The position numbers were made by a program, and so were the translations under genes. Below are positions 16,262 through 17,398 of a stretch of 17,398 nucleotides of DNA, one piece after another (within the stretch, counting starts at the first letter, position 1; every line of letters begins with the position of its first letter). The notes under the pieces are model-generated. The model searched no databases. It was not told the origin of the DNA and saw only the letters and a list, made by a program, of their open reading frames with translations. Source of the DNA: B16-G9 sp964400655 (GTDB lineage Bacteria > Bacteroidota > Bacteroidia > Bacteroidales > F082); NCBI GenBank assembly GCA_964400655.1, contig CAYNVN010000041.1, forward strand, positions 1-17,398. The letters run 5' to 3'.

Positions 16262-16293
16262 CCCGCCCGAACGTACCGTTCGGTACGGGCGGG
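16262..16293. repeat. GC-rich hairpin, type A (copy 1)
   Basis: An 8-bp outer stem CCCGCCCG/CGGGCGGG encloses two overlapping palindromes, CGAACG-TAC-CGTTCG and CGTACCG-TT-CGGTACG. The 31 bases 16263-16293 are an exact reverse complement of 17354-17384. It sits inside the larger inverted-repeat element, between ACTGAGG and GAGCTCC. Confidence 0.85.
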
Positions 16294-16357
16294 GAGCTCC
16301 CCGGCATCAGCCTGCCCCTTTGACAAAAGGGAATCCGGTCATCAATAGTAGGGGATT

Positions 16358-16379
16358 CCCGCCTGCCGGCAGGGCAGGC
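16358..16379. repeat. GC-rich hairpin, type B (short form)
   Basis: CCCGCCTGCCGGCAGGGCAGG and one further base contain the 12-bp palindrome CCTGCCGGCAGG and a 7-bp stem GCCTGCC/GGCAGGC with a 5-base loop. It follows directly on GGGGATT inside the larger element. It shares CCCGCCTGCCGG with the hairpin at 16460. Confidence 0.75.
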
Positions 16380-16459
16380 CTCCTCCTTCGTCGTCGGAAT
16401 GACGGGGTAATAAAGGAACGACGTAGTTTTAGGTATTTATTTTTAGTATTTAGAAATTG

Positions 16460-16501
16460 CCCGCCTGCCGGACGGGCAGGCCCGCCCGTCCGGCAGGCGG
16501 G
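16460..16501. repeat. GC-rich hairpin, type B (long form), 18-bp perfect stem
   Basis: The left arm CCCGCCTGCCGGACGGGC (16460-16477) and right arm GCCCGTCCGGCAGGCGGG (16484-16501) are exact inverted repeats with a 6-base loop AGGCCC. This is the strongest hairpin in the window and stands in otherwise AT-rich DNA. It could stop transcription coming from either side, though no T-run follows. Confidence 0.85.
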
Positions 16502-16625
16502 TTTGTGATTTGGTGCTTGATATTTGGAATTTACTTTAAGTACTCCAAACTTTAACTAACTCCCGGCACTTCAAATAATAAATTATTTTCAGACCAATAT
16601 ATGGCCACTGGTTATAAAACCTTTT

Positions 16626-16633
16626 TATCTTTG
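16626..16633 (+). promoter_or_regulatory. Bacteroidota -7 box for the 215-residue gene
   Basis: TATCTTTG is a full match to TAnnTTTG, 28 bp before the ATG at 16662. It supports both the start codon and the reality of the gene. No clear TTG -33 element is seen. Confidence 0.55.
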
Positions 16634-16661
16634 TAGAGTAAATTTTTCTAAAACAATCATT

Positions 16662-17309
16662 ATGGGACTATTTTCATTTAAAAAGAAATCGAAGATTGAC
16701 AAAACCTCTTCCAGAAACGCTGCCTTTTACAACAGAGAGAACCACATTGTAAGCATGGATAACTTTGTTGAAACAATATTTCAGGAAGCTGAAGAAGGGT
16801 CTGCCCACAGAAAATCAAATAAGCGGCTTGTTTTTGGAAAGATGCCCATTGATGAAATTACCGAAGAGCGTTTATCGGAAGTTATGGATAAATCGGATTT
16901 TACCATTGATAACTCCGAGAATATTCCCGGCCATAAAGTCTATTTTTACAGAGATACGGCAGGTTATTATAAATTTTTGTTTCAGTTCCATTTTTTAAAC
17001 GGCGAGTTTTTCTTTTTGAAAAACAAAATATCCTCCTCTGCTGCTGTTGTTTCAGCAGAAGACAAAACAAAGGTTATAACCCAGCTAACCACCAAATATG
17101 CCGTTGAAGACAGGGATGATAAAGACAATTACCTTATTCAAATTATTGATTCGCACGGTAATATTGCCTACACTACCGATACGGTCTATTTTTACATCAA
17201 CTACTTACGCGGCGGCGAGTTTATGGAAAAACTAAAGGCCAAATATGCCGACTATGAACCTGAGCCCGAAGAAGATGAATTTGGCGAATCGCTGGATAAA
17301 TATTTGTAG
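16662..17309 (+). CDS. Unknown 215-residue soluble protein
   Basis: I do not recognise this protein. It starts MGLFSFKKKSKIDK, a basic N-terminus with no signal peptide or membrane segment, so it is probably cytoplasmic. The middle has alternating aromatic and charged stretches (KVYFYRDTAGYYKFLFQFHF, then FFFLKNKI), suggesting a beta-sheet core. The C-terminus is very acidic (EPEPEEDEFGESLDKYL). Codon use matches the neighbours, and a full -7 box lies upstream, so it is likely a real gene. It is isolated between repeat regions: the hairpin cluster on the left and an inverted copy of the type A hairpin 44 bp after its stop codon. Confidence 0.8.
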   Translation: MGLFSFKKKSKIDKTSSRNAAFYNRENHIVSMDNFVETIFQEAEEGSAHRKSNKRLVFGKMPIDEITEERLSEVMDKSDFTIDNSENIPGHKVYFYRDTAGYYKFLFQFHFLNGEFFFLKNKISSSAAVVSAEDKTKVITQLTTKYAVEDRDDKDNYLIQIIDSHGNIAYTTDTVYFYINYLRGGEFMEKLKAKYADYEPEPEEDEFGESLDKYL

Positions 17310-17346
17310 GAACCTTATTTACATTTTTTATATTGAGTTTGTTGCA

Positions 17347-17398
17347 GGGGATTCCCGCCCGTACCGAACGGTACGTTCGGGCGGTGTTGCCTCTTTCG
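17347..17398. repeat. Edge of a second intergenic repeat with type A hairpin (copy 2, inverted)
   Basis: GGGGATTCCCGCC (17347-17359) repeats 16351-16363 exactly. From 17354 to 17384 the sequence is the exact reverse complement of the type A hairpin at 16263-16293. The element continues past the window edge. Confidence 0.8.

Larger units (their letters stand above)
16234..16404. repeat. 171-bp inverted-repeat (MITE/REP-like) element
   Basis: The left end CGTCATCCCGAAGGAGG (16234-16250) is the inverted counterpart of the right end CCTCCTTCGTCGTCGGAATG plus ACG (16382-16404), allowing one substitution and a small insertion. The interior holds GAGCTCC facing GGGGATTCC and two embedded GC-rich palindromes. 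The whole element can fold on itself. It has no coding capacity, so it would depend on an enzyme encoded elsewhere. Confidence 0.65.
16056..16661. other. Repeat-dense intergenic region without a gene
   Basis: 606 bp between the ATP-grasp gene and the next gene. Its left part is a patchwork of tandem short repeats, the middle is a 171-bp inverted-repeat element with GC-rich hairpins inside, and the right part is AT-rich with a promoter. Two short reading frames (16132-16323 and 16320-16508) lie wholly in the repeats and give proline/arginine-rich nonsense such as PPAGRAG, so I do not call them genes. Confidence 0.75.

Noticed and set aside
16132..16508. Two open reading frames (16132-16323 and 16320-16508)
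   Set aside because: They lie entirely in palindromic and tandem repeats and translate to PPAGRAG-like repeats, with no promoter and no homology that I recognise.

Overview
The window comes from a Bacteroidota chromosome, most likely Bacteroidales/Marinilabiliales-like; the genus cannot be fixed. The support is AT-rich spacers, TAnnTTTG-type -7 promoter boxes in front of several genes, little Shine-Dalgarno signal, lipoproteins with typical lipoboxes, GPH and NHS family transporters of Bacteroidota type, and GC-rich palindromic intergenic repeats.

Layout. (1) Positions 1-2,950: the 5' end of a dCMP/cytidine deaminase-type gene (minus), a DUF438-hemerythrin-PAS protein (plus), then a minus-strand pair folA (dihydrofolate reductase) and an unknown lipoprotein. 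(2) 3,012-4,262: a nucleoside:H+ symporter-type MFS protein. (3) 4,263-9,737: an AT-rich 388-bp spacer with a perfect 9-bp-arm palindrome, then a small carbohydrate cluster of lipoprotein sulfatase, GPH-type sugar:cation symporter with an unusual periplasmic insert, and a secreted GH9 glycosidase. There is no SusC/SusD pair. The GH9 gene overlaps the convergent galactokinase gene by 9 bp. (4) 9,729-12,573, minus strand: a response-regulator-like LuxR protein with a degenerate receiver, a CDF zinc transporter and galK, in transcription order. (5) 12,651-16,055, divergent from the regulator: a 1,134-residue protein with a GAF-like N-terminus, a degenerate receiver, a complete receiver, a PPDK/PEP-synthase-type ATP-binding domain and an unassigned C-terminal domain, but without the phosphohistidine and PEP/pyruvate domains of real PEP synthases. 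(6) 16,056-16,661: a repeat-dense spacer with tandem 15-mers, an 8-mer tandem array, a long inverted-repeat element and GC-rich hairpins nested inside it. (7) 16,662-17,309: an unknown 215-residue protein, followed at the window edge by an inverted copy of one of the hairpins.

How the genes may work together. The sulfatase, GPH carrier and GH9 enzyme fit a pathway that desulfates and cleaves a glycan outside the cytoplasm and imports the product. galK may be incidental. The most novel-looking part is the divergent pair made of the pseudo-receiver LuxR regulator and the receiver/ATP-grasp protein. They share a 77-bp intergenic region with closely spaced opposing -7 boxes, and both carry receiver folds without a phospho-acceptor aspartate. 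This suggests a signalling module whose output is not ordinary two-component phosphotransfer. That last statement is inference.
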